64,000 nucleotides of DNA from Umbilicaria muhlenbergii (GCA_000611775.1 KK106981.1:10600280-10664279), one strand, 5' to 3'; shown: positions 21,752 to 32,302, counted from the first letter of the stretch. A program made the numbers and translations. Notes: generated by a model from the sequence alone, not told the origin.

Positions 21752-22883
21752 ATTGGCCAGACAAAGTTGGGGGGGAGTTACCAATCGAGGTTTACGTAGA
21801 AGACCCGCGAGCCAGTATTGAAGTCCTCTCTCCGAATGGCCTTGTAATATCGGGCTTTTGGTTGTGCAAAGAAGAAGTGGGCGTCTGAACACAGCTCATC
21901 GTTGGGCTCCAATGGTAGGGGAGCCCCACGGTGTCATCGGCATCCACCATCCACGCAGCACGACATAACCGGTACGCTAGGCCACACCTGTACTAGCACG
22001 AGCAGGATCCATCTCCTCCAACCGAGCATCGAGTCACTTCCTCTCCCCTCTCTTCCCTACGGCCAAAGTGCCTACCGCCGACTGTCCTACACATGAAACG
22101 CTGTTAATAGACTGACCATGTGATAGTAGATCCGACAGTAGGCCCGACATCCTGAGCCATGGCTGCGCTGGTTCGTTGAAACTGCCAGGAATGCTGTCAT
22201 GGAGCTCCCGAGGGAGCGTTTACTCGCTTTGAATGCTTTACCGTCAGGACGAACACTGCACGTTTTATGAGAGATTCCACTTGGAACACTTCTGTTACTG
22301 CAAAGCAAGCGCGGACTCTTATTTTAGTAGAGCCTCAAGCCCTTGCACCCAATCGGTGCATTTTCGCCCTACGCGCCCGCACTTGTTCGCTCTGTGCTTC
22401 TAATATTGGGCGCTTAGGATGCGCTCTCGCTACCCAATCACCCACCTCCATCATGCACTTCTTCCAACGTCTATACTTGCGCGCCATGGGAAATGCGAAT
22501 ATGATTGGGCTGTACTCAAACTGTACCTGTGCTTTCAGATTTGCTTGCGGTCAAATGGCGGCGCTCTTCCAAACCCCCGGTGCTGCGAAGCTTGCATAAA
22601 GACGTTCGAATATAAACGGGTACCTTACCTTTGGCGCCACTGATCTGCAGCCGCTGAACTGCAGGAACATGGGGATGACCCTGTTCTAATATAAGACTGA
22701 GTGGGCCTCGACCTTATCATTGCTGTACTGCCACCTACGTTCTGTATCGTTTCCAGCAGTAATTCTTTGCCCCATTGTTGCGTTGTTCGTTGATCGAATA
22801 TAGCATCATTAAATCCGTTGATCGGATGCATTCTTAATATCATATTGTAATAATCCTATTTCACTCGTTTACGCTTGTTAGAT
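21752..22883. other. divergent intergenic region RPE1 / methyltransferase
   Basis: About 1.1 kb between two divergently transcribed genes, so it should hold both promoters. Frames at 22267-22643 have no recognisable domain. No clear TATA box or repeat was identified. Confidence 0.5.
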
Positions 22884-25781
22884 ATGGGCTCTTTGAATAT
22901 GGAGAATTATCTTCTGCCTGCAACAACCTACGTTCCCCCATTCCGGCAGGCCCGGAGGCAAAAACTTAATACCATCATTGAAGGAGAGCATGACGAGAGC
23001 GAGGAAGAGAAGGACGAGAACGGTAGAGAGACTAGTCGAGGAAGAGGACGCAGCCCCGTCGAACTTCATTCTGCCGGATCTGCGTCGCCTGTGCCATCTT
23101 TGACGTCCTCTATTTCCTCATACTATATGACTCGACGACGGTCACGATCGCGGTCCAGGGAGTTTGACGATCTGTATGATGTATCTGATGAAGAACTTGA
23201 ACGGGCTGCACCGTCGATGGCTTATCGACCGGCCAGCATCACTTCCGATACTTCAATACCTGATTCTCTGACCTCAAGCGGAAGTCGAAATCGATATCCC
23301 TCACTTTTGATTCCCTCTCCAGGGCAGTGGCCAACCATCCAAAAGCTCCAGAAGAGCTCGTTAGTCCCGCCCAGTCCGCCGCCGAAGATTCCAATATCAC
23401 CTGCAGCACTGTTCTTGCTCAGTCGCGACCTTCCTGCCTCGACTGCTCCGCCCTCGTTGGACGGAAGTCTTACCTCGGATCAGCTCGCGTGCTCTACAGC
23501 GCCACCCACGCCCGACATGCATATCAATCCTGCGAGCACCGGCCGTTGGGATAGGGTTGAGATCCGGCCAGATTCGTTCGCAACAGAGATAGACAATTCA
23601 ACTGCACCTACGTCTCCAGATATTGAGATCCGCATAGCATCTCCGGAGGAGTGGGACAAAGAGAGGGGTTCTTCTGTGGGAAACATTTCTGTTGCTGGCG
23701 ACACGATCCCCTACTTTAGTCCTGCGGCCCAGGATAGTCCTGTGCTGGGCCAAGTGGCAGATTTCTGGGAACCTGCTTTAGAGCTACCACCCGATGCCTT
23801 GGCTGTCTTGCAAGATTTGTCTCCCCTTATTTCGCCAAAATCCGATACTGTGGTTGAAAAGGAACCAGTCGGAGAGATGCAAGAGCTCCTTCCACAAATA
23901 CCTCGACCTCGAAGCGAAGACATGACACCGGCCACGGAAACCTCAGATTACAGCCTCGCGCAATTGAGCATTCCCTCTCCTGGTGGCTTCTTCTCGTCTT
24001 TGGAAGCCAATGCACGACACACATGGTGCATGTTCAATTCGGAACCTTCATCAGCTGTACCACCATCATCCACTACTGCTGAAAAGTTCTATAGCTGCCC
24101 TTGGAACCAGAATCCGCAAACGACGGTAGAGTGCATCATTGAGTTAGATGACAATGACACCGATGGACCGCCTACTGCACGACAGATGCCGTTCAAGGAA
24201 ATTGATGGACGTCAATCCAAGGCCGAAATTGAGGCGGAAACCGAAGTTGAGGAGATCGGCGTTACAAAACCACAAGAAGAATATGACGAGGATTACATGG
24301 GCGGCATGCAGCTAACAGCAGAAACCAGTCTAGACCGAACGAGTGTATGGCTTGCTGCTCAGACATCATACATGGCCGCTCTGCGGGAGGCTAACCCTAT
24401 CAACGACGTGGCTGCCGATTCGCTGTTGAGCAACAGATGCGCCAGTCGACATAGTCGGGAGCGTTCACTTGACTCTCCTATGCAAAAAGCTGTTCGATTC
24501 CTGGAGAGTGACGTTGCTAAACGCGAGCACTCACCGCCCGTAAAAGTCGAAAAAGCAGACCCTATTTACTACCATGCTTTCCAGCACGTGGCATGCGAAA
24601 CTAGTCCCACTGATGTCTTCATTCATCGACAAACGAGGTTTGATGCAATGCAAGCAAGTCGAGTCACTCTACCCCAAAATCATTTGGACCAGCTCTTGGG
24701 CAACTATCACATCATCGATGCAAATCGACCCGTACCACAAAGACCAATATCAATGATGCCTGGGAAAGACGTGGAAGCTGTTGATCTGACCGCAGAACAA
24801 AAATTGATTGCTAGGGTGGAGCGTGAGCGCCAAGTCTTGGAACAAATCAAAGCATCCATGTGGGTTGTGGAAGCCATCAAATATCTCACTGGCGGACGGC
24901 TACTCAATAGTCCCGCTGCTGCCGTCTTCAAGCATGCGCCTCGTGAGGCAAGCATTAGCAACAGTACCCGTGTGCGCGCTTTGGATCTTGGAGGTCAACC
25001 GACGTGTGACTGGGCATGGCACTGTGCGCGAGCGTACCCGAATGCGAAGACCTACACTGTCACTGCTGGGCAACAGCCTACCATGTCGAAGCTCAGCGGT
25101 CCCGGAAATCATCGATCATTGGCAGTCTCAAAGCTGTGGAAACTCCCCTTTCCAGATGCCCACTTCGATGCCATCTCGGCCCGATCTCTGTTCATGTACC
25201 TTAGGAACGAGAAGCCTCTTGGGAAAAGTATCGACGAGTACGACTTGTGTCTACTAGAGTGTCTCAGATGCCTCAAACCTGGCGGCTACTTGGAATTCTT
25301 CATGATGGACTCGGAAGCCGTGCAGGCCGGATCTCGAGGCACAGCTGTATCAGTAGAATTCGGCTTCAACCTGAGAACGCGCGGTTACGACCCAAGCCCT
25401 ACAAAGTCCTGGTTGGGCCGGCTCCGCAAGGCTGGATACGTGGACATCAAGCGCGCATGGATGTTTTTACCAATGGGATCGCCCGATGTGGAGAATCGGC
25501 CTATACCGGAGACACCCCCACCGGATGTGTCGACTTTCAACGAACATGCAGACGCCGCGGAGGCAATCCGTGGGCCCGTGGGATCTACCGTCGATGCTGC
25601 AAATATCTCAGGGCTTGTTGGGAGCTGGACGTGGGAGAAATGGATGCTCAAGTTGCAGATGGAGATGGGCAAGGACCGGGAGCACCTTTTGGAGGGTGTG
25701 GGAGCTGTTCTTGAGGAAGGTCGCGCTATCGGTGCTGGCTGGCGCTGCTTGAGTGGGTGGGCGAGGAAGGCGCCGGCATAG
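22884..25781 (+). CDS. SAM-dependent methyltransferase with long disordered N-terminus
   Basis: Single-exon frame; from the ATG at 22884 it encodes 965 residues (a second Met, MENYLLPA, follows five codons later). Residues 1 to about 640 are low-complexity and charged (Ser/Pro/Glu, an RRRSRSRSRE stretch near residue 90), probably disordered. The C-terminal ~300 residues form a class I methyltransferase: motif I as ALDLGGQPTCDWAWHCA near residue 699, a glycine-rich-like site with one Gly pair, then LPFPDAHFDAISARSLFMYL, LLECLRCLKPGGYLEFF near residue 797, and a C-terminal cap ending in GAGWRCLSGWARKA. The substrate cannot be told; the layout resembles ascomycete-specific methyltransferases of uncertain role, distantly LaeA-like only in sharing this fold. 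The ATG at 22884 is used because the frame upstream has only a TTG. Confidence 0.85.
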   Translation: MGSLNMENYLLPATTYVPPFRQARRQKLNTIIEGEHDESEEEKDENGRETSRGRGRSPVELHSAGSASPVPSLTSSISSYYMTRRRSRSRSREFDDLYDVSDEELERAAPSMAYRPASITSDTSIPDSLTSSGSRNRYPSLLIPSPGQWPTIQKLQKSSLVPPSPPPKIPISPAALFLLSRDLPASTAPPSLDGSLTSDQLACSTAPPTPDMHINPASTGRWDRVEIRPDSFATEIDNSTAPTSPDIEIRIASPEEWDKERGSSVGNISVAGDTIPYFSPAAQDSPVLGQVADFWEPALELPPDALAVLQDLSPLISPKSDTVVEKEPVGEMQELLPQIPRPRSEDMTPATETSDYSLAQLSIPSPGGFFSSLEANARHTWCMFNSEPSSAVPPSSTTAEKFYSCPWNQNPQTTVECIIELDDNDTDGPPTARQMPFKEIDGRQSKAEIEAETEVEEIGVTKPQEEYDEDYMGGMQLTAETSLDRTSVWLAAQTSYMAALREANPINDVAADSLLSNRCASRHSRERSLDSPMQKAVRFLESDVAKREHSPPVKVEKADPIYYHAFQHVACETSPTDVFIHRQTRFDAMQASRVTLPQNHLDQLLGNYHIIDANRPVPQRPISMMPGKDVEAVDLTAEQKLIARVERERQVLEQIKASMWVVEAIKYLTGGRLLNSPAAAVFKHAPREASISNSTRVRALDLGGQPTCDWAWHCARAYPNAKTYTVTAGQQPTMSKLSGPGNHRSLAVSKLWKLPFPDAHFDAISARSLFMYLRNEKPLGKSIDEYDLCLLECLRCLKPGGYLEFFMMDSEAVQAGSRGTAVSVEFGFNLRTRGYDPSPTKSWLGRLRKAGYVDIKRAWMFLPMGSPDVENRPIPETPPPDVSTFNEHADAAEAIRGPVGSTVDAANISGLVGSWTWEKWMLKLQMEMGKDREHLLEGVGAVLEEGRAIGAGWRCLSGWARKAPA

Positions 25782-26157
25782 GGGAGGATAATTTGTCTGG
25801 CGAAAACCTATTAGTATAGATGCGGTCTGAGCCAAAGGTCGAACGAGGATAGACTCAACTCGGGTTAGGAGGTCTCCTTTGTATCCAATGCGCTGGTTAC
25901 CAGCCCTTGTATATTAGATCATAGCCATTTCAACGAGACCATTACATCGCAATTCAATCTGATCCGCCCCAGTCGTGCCTTAGAGCTGGATGTGAATCTG
26001 CTGAGTGAATGTTAGCTGGTATTCCCCAGCAAATTCATCTCAAGTCAAGTGTTGTCGCGCCTGAGAAGCCTCTACCGAAGCGATCTCCTCGCGATACCCT
26101 CCCTCGCCTACTAAACTCCACAACACCCCTCCCGACGCGCAACACAGGCCGCCAGCG
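25782..26157. other. short intergenic region
   Basis: About 375 bp between the methyltransferase stop and the LSM2 start, including the 3' untranslated region of the former and the promoter of the latter. Nothing else seen. Confidence 0.6.
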
Positions 26158-26728
26158 ATGCTGTTTTTCAGGTAAGTGAAATTGCGCAAACTACCTTCTT
26201 CGCTTTCGCTGCCCCAAATGTCACAGGGCATCGAGCTGATCCCACATACAGCTTCTTCAAGACCCTGGTGGACCACGAAGTGACGGTCGAGCTCAAAAAC
26301 GACATCTCCATCCGCGGCACACTCAAATCGGTGGATCAATACCTGAATATCAAGCTTGATGATATACAAGTGGTGGAGGAGTTGAAGTATCCGCATTTGG
26401 TGCGTTGTTCTGCCCTCTGGTGGGCGGTAGATAGAGAAGGGAGGTGGAGAGGGGGAGGTGCGGGAGGAAGGCGGGACAGAGGATGGGCGCGGATCTTTTG
26501 AGGGCATGAATGGCTGATACTTGGGTATCTAGTCGTCGGTGAAGAACGTGTTCATCAGGGGCAGTGTGGTGAGATATGTGCACTTGCCGGGAGCAGCGGT
26601 AGATACAGCGCTGTTGGAGGATGCTACGAGGAGAGGTAAGTGGCGGTCCAGGCCGAGATTATACCGAGACACTGCTGATGAATACTTGTACAACAGAGGC
26701 GGCGCAGCAGGCTTCGAAGGCTAGATGA
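26158..26728 (+). CDS. LSM2: U6 snRNA-associated Sm-like protein LSm2
   Basis: Four exons: 26158-26171, 26252-26399, 26533-26635 and 26697-26728, giving 98 residues, the usual LSm2 length. LSm2 is part of the Lsm1-7 ring (cytoplasmic mRNA decay) and the Lsm2-8 ring (nuclear U6 snRNA binding). The Sm1 motif is FFKTLVDHEVTVELKN with DISIRGTLKSVDQYLNIKL; Sm2 is FIRGSVVRYVHLP. The first exon is only 14 nt (MLFF plus two bases) and ends in a perfect donor GTAAGT; all junctions keep phase and restore a continuous family sequence. The tail EAAQQASKAR matches fungal LSm2. Stop is TGA, which shows that TGA is a normal stop in this nuclear genome. Confidence 0.97.
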
Positions 26729-27295
26729 CCGGGCATGACTCTGTGCTGGATTGTTAGGGGTGTGGTGCTCGAGGAATGGATACCAAGGCGGTTGAAAATC
26801 GGTGTACAGGTCATAACGGCGGCTTGGCGGCCGAACAAGCTTGCAAGATGGGTAGTAAGTAGCACACCGAGGTCCCGCTACTCTGCTCCTTGACGCATCA
26901 GCAAGGAAGAAGCGGGAGAGTATGGCATGGAGGGCATGAAACACCAGGAGATGCAAGTCACCAAGAAGGCCTGTCACATTTACAATTGCTGCACCAGCCT
27001 TCAATGCAGATAGATACCATATGCAAAAGAACGTTCCATCTGTTCAATAATGAAGCTAGGGATGCTATGCTATGCTGTGACTCTGTAACAATATCTGTAA
27101 CATTTTCTATGCTCTTACCTCTAAACGACTTCAGCCCTACAAGCCCACTTCCGAACTCGTCTCGTGATTACGTGTGGATGTTCGTGTCATGGCACAAGCC
27201 TCGCTCTTAAACCGCACACCACTCATCTTTAACCCTTGCAACCAACCGCCAATGTCTGGTGATGGCTTTTGAATTGTGTTACAACCGCATATGAC
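26729..27295. other. intergenic region LSM2 / PSO2
   Basis: About 570 bp with the 3' region of LSM2 and the promoter of the next gene on the same strand. No coding or repeat structure recognised. Confidence 0.6.
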
Positions 27296-30067
27296 ATGTT
27301 CCGCAAGCCTCGAGAAGAGGCTGTCTCGATCAGCACCACGCCCCTCAAACCATCCACTGGCCGCCCGCCTACACCTCCATCCTCCTCAAGCGGGGCTCCA
27401 CCCCGGAAGTCAAACATTACCCAATCAACGATGGCAAGCTCTCCAGTGCCAATATTAGGCAGGTCCCAGACTGTCCCCAGGACTAAGGCTCGGAATGTCG
27501 GCAGTCCTTCGATTCAAAAGACGAAGGGCAAGGCGAATGGCAGTATTTTGAATTTCTTCAAGAAGGCAGAGCCGGGATTCCTTCTAGGCAATTCGGGCAA
27601 GGACAATTGGGAGAGCTTGTTTATTGAAGATGATGAGATCAAGGAAGGGGTCACTTCAGGCATACAAGGCCCAACGCCACCGCGGGATTCCTCTACCCCA
27701 CCGAAGAGTAATGGTGGCTCACCGCTCGACAAAGATGCTACGCGCTACAATGAGGACACTGGGTCAATGAAACGAAGACGCCTAAATGATACTGTGAAGG
27801 AGGAACCACGATCGCCTCTGCCTTGGGACGCCGAGCCTCCGAACCTACCAAATGAATCTTCCCCTGCTATGGAAAAGACTCCTCTTCCGCCTACAGACAT
27901 TGTCCCTCCTCAGCTGCAGGCCGTGAAAAGGGCAGGACCGTTCATCGAGGATTCAGATAGCGAGGACGAGGTGCTTAGAGAGCTCTCTAAAGGGGTTTTT
28001 GGTGCACTAGCGCGACCTTCAGGTTCGCATTCGCCAGTGACTGTTGGGCACCCAAACAGCCAAGAGGAGTTAGAGAAACCAACTACGGAAGAATCGCCGC
28101 CTATTCCGGCGTTGAAACGAGAAGCAACGAGCATTATTGGTGGAGATGGTTTCGATGGCTTCGAGGACTTTATCGATGACGAATTTCCTGAAGATGGCGA
28201 AGAATATATAGAACGACGCTGGATGGAGGAACAAAGGCAGCTAGAGCTAGGCCTGGAAGAAGGGGAGGAGGACGGGGCTCTGGACGAGGCTATAAAGGAC
28301 GAGGAGGGATTGACACTGGGATTGAGTTTGCATGAAGCGGAAGATTCAACATGTCCCATCTGTAGCGCAAGTTTCGCAGGTCTTAGTGATCAGGAAGCCT
28401 CTGTACACGTTAACGGCTGCTTGGATGGCAAGCCCATCCCGCTTCCGAATCGCAAGTCTGCAGTCAAGGCCGATCCTGCAGTGAAACAAGAAAATGGAGG
28501 CGTTTCGGCCAAGCGTTTTCAGCGATCAGCTATAGCAAGACCTGGGCAAGAAAATCCGTTCTCTCTCGGCGCATCTACTCCCAATTCTTCGTCGGCTTTC
28601 TCAAAGCTCATGTCGTCACATGCTGAGGACGAGGCCTGGGCTACCGCAGCAGCTTCTGAGATGGCAGCCCGTGGAAAGCCAGCCTATCAGCGGACCTGTC
28701 CTTTCTACAAGATCTTGCCGGGCTTCTTCATCTGCGTCGATGCTTTCCGGTATGGTGCTGTCGAGGGCTGCAAAGCCTACTTCTTGAGTCACTTCCACAG
28801 CGACCACTACATTGGACTTACGTCTTCCTGGTGTCATGGACCGATCTACTGCAGTCGCGTCACCGCGAATCTAGTGAGACAGCAACTTCGTGTCGACCCA
28901 AAGTGGGTGTTCGATCTAGAATTTGACCGCAAAATCGAAGTACCGGGAACGCAAGGTGTGGAAGTCACTATGATACCTGCGAACCATTGTCCGGGGAGCT
29001 CTCTCTATCTCTTCGAGAAGATCGTTGGCAGAGGCAAGAATCCCAAGAAGCAGCGAGTGCTTCACTGCGGCGATTTTCGGGCTTGTCCGGCACATGTGCA
29101 ACACCCTCTTATCCGCCCTGATGTCATCGATGCTGTCACCGGTAAGCAAACAGGCCAACAGAAGCTCGACGTCTGCTACCTTGACACAACTTACCTTACA
29201 CCGAAATATGCATTCCCCAGCCAAGAAGAGGTCATTAAAGCATGCGCCGACATGTGTGTCAGCTTAAGCAAAGAGCGAGTCGACGAGAACGACAACTGGG
29301 AACAAACCAAAAAAGAGCGCGCCGGTAGCGGCATGGTCAAGTTCGTCCGCAAGGCTTCCGACCTAATCAAAGAAGAGCAAAACGCCGACGACGACAACAT
29401 CGACGCCATGAAAGTCAACCTCAAACCCGGCACCAAACCCCGCGGCCGCCTCCTCGTCATCGTCGGCACCTACAGCATCGGCAAAGAGCGCATCTGCCTC
29501 GGCGTCGCCCGCGCCCTCGGCAGCAAAATCTACGCCCCGCCCTCGAAGCAGAAAATCTGCGCCGCCCTCGAAGACCCCGAACTCTCCTCCCTGCTGACGG
29601 CGAACCCGCTCGAAGCCCAGGTGCACATGCAGATGCTGATGGAAATCCGCGCCGAAACCCTCGCCGACTATCTCACGGGTTACAAGCCGCATTTCAGCCG
29701 CATCGTCGGGTTTCGCCCCTCGGGGTGGAATTACCGCCCGCCTAATAGCCGGTTTGTCGAATCCCCGGCCGTGCAGACGGTGCTGCATTCGGAGAACTGG
29801 AAGAGTCGGTATAGTATGGCGGAGCTAGTGCCCCAGCGGGGGAGCACGCGCGAGGCGAGTTGTTTCGGCGTGCCGTATAGTGAGCATTCGAGTTTCAGGG
29901 AACTGACGATGTTTTGCTGCGCGCTGCGGATTGACAAGATCATCCCGACGGTTAATGTGGGGAGCGCGAAGAGTCGGGAGAAGATGAAGGGGTGGTGCGA
30001 GAAGTGGGTGGGGGAGAAAAAGAAGAATGGGTTGTTTAGGGTTGCGGATGGGCAGACGAGTTGGTAG
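27296..30067 (+). CDS. PSO2: DNA crosslink repair metallo-beta-lactamase/beta-CASP nuclease
   Basis: Single-exon gene; from ATG 27296 it encodes 923 residues. Pso2/Snm1 is a nuclear 5' exonuclease needed for interstrand crosslink repair. Seen in order: a PIP-box-like NGSILNFFKK near residue 80; a disordered acidic region; a UBZ4-type zinc finger (CPICSASF...HVNGC, near residues 352-375); the metallo-beta-lactamase domain with the metal motif HFHSDHYIGL near residue 498, PANHCPGSSLYLFE and HCGDFRACP; and the beta-CASP/DRMBL part with YLDTTYLTPKYAFP, GTYSIGKERICLGVA, GFRPSGWNY and VPYSEHSSFREL. All metal ligands expected for the family appear present. The start at 27296 is the first ATG in frame; upstream codons in the frame begin only with TTG. 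Base composition at third positions shifts strongly to G/C after about 29350. Confidence 0.95.
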   Translation: MFRKPREEAVSISTTPLKPSTGRPPTPPSSSSGAPPRKSNITQSTMASSPVPILGRSQTVPRTKARNVGSPSIQKTKGKANGSILNFFKKAEPGFLLGNSGKDNWESLFIEDDEIKEGVTSGIQGPTPPRDSSTPPKSNGGSPLDKDATRYNEDTGSMKRRRLNDTVKEEPRSPLPWDAEPPNLPNESSPAMEKTPLPPTDIVPPQLQAVKRAGPFIEDSDSEDEVLRELSKGVFGALARPSGSHSPVTVGHPNSQEELEKPTTEESPPIPALKREATSIIGGDGFDGFEDFIDDEFPEDGEEYIERRWMEEQRQLELGLEEGEEDGALDEAIKDEEGLTLGLSLHEAEDSTCPICSASFAGLSDQEASVHVNGCLDGKPIPLPNRKSAVKADPAVKQENGGVSAKRFQRSAIARPGQENPFSLGASTPNSSSAFSKLMSSHAEDEAWATAAASEMAARGKPAYQRTCPFYKILPGFFICVDAFRYGAVEGCKAYFLSHFHSDHYIGLTSSWCHGPIYCSRVTANLVRQQLRVDPKWVFDLEFDRKIEVPGTQGVEVTMIPANHCPGSSLYLFEKIVGRGKNPKKQRVLHCGDFRACPAHVQHPLIRPDVIDAVTGKQTGQQKLDVCYLDTTYLTPKYAFPSQEEVIKACADMCVSLSKERVDENDNWEQTKKERAGSGMVKFVRKASDLIKEEQNADDDNIDAMKVNLKPGTKPRGRLLVIVGTYSIGKERICLGVARALGSKIYAPPSKQKICAALEDPELSSLLTANPLEAQVHMQMLMEIRAETLADYLTGYKPHFSRIVGFRPSGWNYRPPNSRFVESPAVQTVLHSENWKSRYSMAELVPQRGSTREASCFGVPYSEHSSFRELTMFCCALRIDKIIPTVNVGSAKSREKMKGWCEKWVGEKKKNGLFRVADGQTSW

Positions 30068-30310
30068 GGGTGGGGGTTCGCGGGTCGGAATCTGAAGCAG
30101 TTTGCATGTGGGGTTGGGCGTTACATGATAGTGGTTCTTGCGAGGCTTGCGGACCTGCAGTCCAAGGGACAATAAGCCCTAGTTCTGATCTTGAACGAAC
30201 TTGGTTCGTCTGTATATCACTCTTAGCTCATATGTCCAGGCTGCAGCACCAGTAAGCGGCGCAAGTCTCAGATAGGGAGACACGCTTGATTGGGAGGTGC
30301 CCCTACAAAT
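30068..30310. other. 3' flank of PSO2
   Basis: Short non-coding stretch ending at the inverted-repeat element. Nothing recognised. Confidence 0.5.
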
Positions 30311-30467
30311 CACGTGCAAACGCGGTACCTATTAAATTTAGTAGGTACCGCATTTACACGTGACTGCTAACCACGTGCAAACGCGGTACCTATTAAAATT
30401 AGTAGGTACCGCATTTACACGTGACTGCTAACCACGTGCAAATGCGGTGCCTATTAAATTTAATACC
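30311..30467. repeat. tandem array of perfect-stem hairpins, 61-bp period
   Basis: Two full units (30311-30362 and 30372-30423) and a third, half unit (30433-30467). Each full unit is itself an inverted repeat: 21-bp arms, two transitions between arms, 10-nt AT loop. The arms equal the terminal inverted repeat of the element, so the left end carries the terminus several times over, in alternating orientation. Each unit starts and ends with the palindrome CACGTG. Confidence 0.9.
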
Positions 30468-30917
30468 TTACAGGAAGCATACTAGCTGAGTCTACTGTAG
30501 ATAAATGGTTAGCAAATGAGTGACTGTAAATTTACCATTTGACATGTAAATCTACTACTGATTACTGTTTACGTTTTTAAAATAAGGCCGTTGAAAAATT
30601 ATATTGATTAGTCAAAGTTAACAGTCAAATAACAGTAATTTAGCAACAACGAGTGAAATGTGTACAATGAACAAACAGTGTGACTGTTGCTTTACTGTTT
30701 ATATCTATCACACATCAAATGGATTTGCACGTGTCACTTATTTTCAATGAGTCATAAGATTTTACAGTAGATCAACAGTAAATTTTGCTTCAACAGTAAA
30801 GCTTGAGGCACACATTTACATGCTTGGCATCTCACATAATCAAGGCCCAAGCTTGTTCAAATTTTCACCGCTGAAAACTTCAAGTCTATGAGATAAGTTC
30901 ACTACTCTGGTAGAATT

Positions 30918-31052
30918 CTGATCAGTGTGCTGTTCACAATGACTGATACAGAGATTGTTGATTTCTATGCAGCTCAGAGCTTATCATTGGTTCTGAATGT
31001 GTAAGAAGTCATGATTTTGAAATCAGCCAGCTGTGAACAGCACACTGATCAG
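30918..31052. repeat. 21-bp perfect inverted repeat, 93-nt spacer
   Basis: CTGATCAGTGTGCTGTTCAC(A) at 30918-30938 is repeated in inverse orientation at 31032-31052 without mismatch. The enclosed 93 nt is not coding. It could fold as a long stem-loop or mark the ends of a smaller nested element; it lies just before the minisatellite. Confidence 0.9.
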
Positions 31053-31120
31053 ATTTCTCACCCACAGACTACTGCTAAACAATTTGACTGACTATAATGC
31101 AGGCTTCAAATCACACTCTC

Positions 31121-31732
31121 CTGCCTCTCCTTCCACCTCTCTGCCTGCCTCTCCGCCTGCCTCTTCACCTACCTCTCCACCTGCCTCTCTGCCTGCCCTG
31201 TCTCCGCCTGCCTGCCTCTCCGCCTGCATCTCTGCCTGCCTCTCCGCCTGCCTCTCCACCTGCCTCTCCGCCTGCCTGCCTCTCCGCCTGCATCTCTGCC
31301 TGCCTCTCCGCCTGCCTCTCCACCTGCCTCTCCGCCTGCCTGCCTCTCCGCCTGCATCTCTGCCTGCCTCTCCGCCTGCCTCTCCACCTGCCTCTCCGCC
31401 TGCCTGCCTCTCCGCCTGCATCTCTGCCTGCCTCTCCGCCTGCCTCTCCACCTGCCTCTCCGCCTGCCTGCCTCTCCGCCTGCATCTCTGCCTGCCTCTC
31501 CGCCTGCCTCTCCACCTGCCTCTCCGCCTGCCTGCCTCTCCGCCTGCATCTCTGCCTGCCTCTCCGCCTGCCTCTCCACCTGCCTCTCCGCCTGCCTGCC
31601 TCTCCGCCTGCATCTCTGCCTGCCTCTCCGCCTGCCTCTCCACCTGCCTCTCCGCCTGCCTGCCTCTCCGCCTGCATCTCTGCCTGCCTCTCTGCCTGCC
31701 TCTCTGCCTGTCTCTCCGCCTGCCTCTCCTCC
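31121..31732. repeat. C/T-rich minisatellite, 64-bp unit built from 12-mers
   Basis: The basic unit is CCTCTCCGCCTG. Five 12-mers plus CCTG make a 64-bp higher-order unit, repeated perfectly from 31227 to 31674 (seven copies, period seen at 31227, 31291, 31355 and so on) with diverged units at both edges. Because 64 is not a multiple of 3 and the unit has no stop in any phase, long frames appear on both strands; these are by-products of the repeat. Confidence 0.95.
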
Positions 31733-32302
31733 TCAGCTCTTGATGTCTTGAAAGCCTTGACATTTTGAAAGCCTTGATGTGGTCTCAGAACAGGCATTAA
31801 TTTCTTGTTGATTAGTGATTGCACCCTTGCTTAGATAGCTATTTGTATATAGGTAGATATCTTGAAATGAAAAAACATTTAAATCACTCTCAAGTTCACA
31901 CTGATTGATTGACCTGGAAACTGTCAACTGGCTAAAAACCTTGAAGTCTCAATGACGGTAAAATAATGGTCAAATAACAGTTTTTTTATCTAAACAGGTA
32001 GTCAATATAACGTGCTCTCACTTCTATACAGATGCATTTGAGAACGTCTTAACTGTTCAATGTTAAAAAATTATCGTACGTATGATCATTTATCACAGTC
32101 AAATGCACATACATGTATTGAAGATATGTACGTATAAGTCAAGTAGCTCATATGGACAAGTCATACGTTTATCCTTAACAAGGTGTATATATTTTGACAA
32201 ACTAAACTACACGGGTAACCTTTCTTACAGTAATTCTATGAGATATTCACAGTAACTTCGACTCATATAAGGACGGTAAGGTAGGTACCGTGTTTGCACG
32301 TG

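Larger units (their letters stand above)
30311..32302. mobile_element. AT-rich element bounded by 21-bp terminal inverted repeats (~2 kb)
   Basis: The left edge starts CACGTGCAAACGCGGTACCT; the right edge (32282-32302) is its inverted complement with one mismatch. The inside is AT-rich, has no transposase frame, and holds a hairpin array, a 21-bp inverted repeat and a 64-bp minisatellite. This looks like a non-autonomous DNA transposon, but no target-site duplication is obvious (left flank CAAAT, right flank ACTGA), so the class is open. Confidence 0.6.

Noticed and set aside
26040-26507. 155-codon - strand frame over LSM2
   Set aside because: It lies opposite the exons of LSM2, has no recognisable domain and is best explained as a shadow.
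30311-30467. CRISPR-like array
   Set aside because: Fungal nuclear context, only 2.5 units, and each unit is a hairpin equal to the element terminus, with no variable spacers.
31033-31824. Over 200-codon frames on both strands at 31.0-31.8 kb
   Set aside because: They come from a 64-bp minisatellite without stops in any phase.
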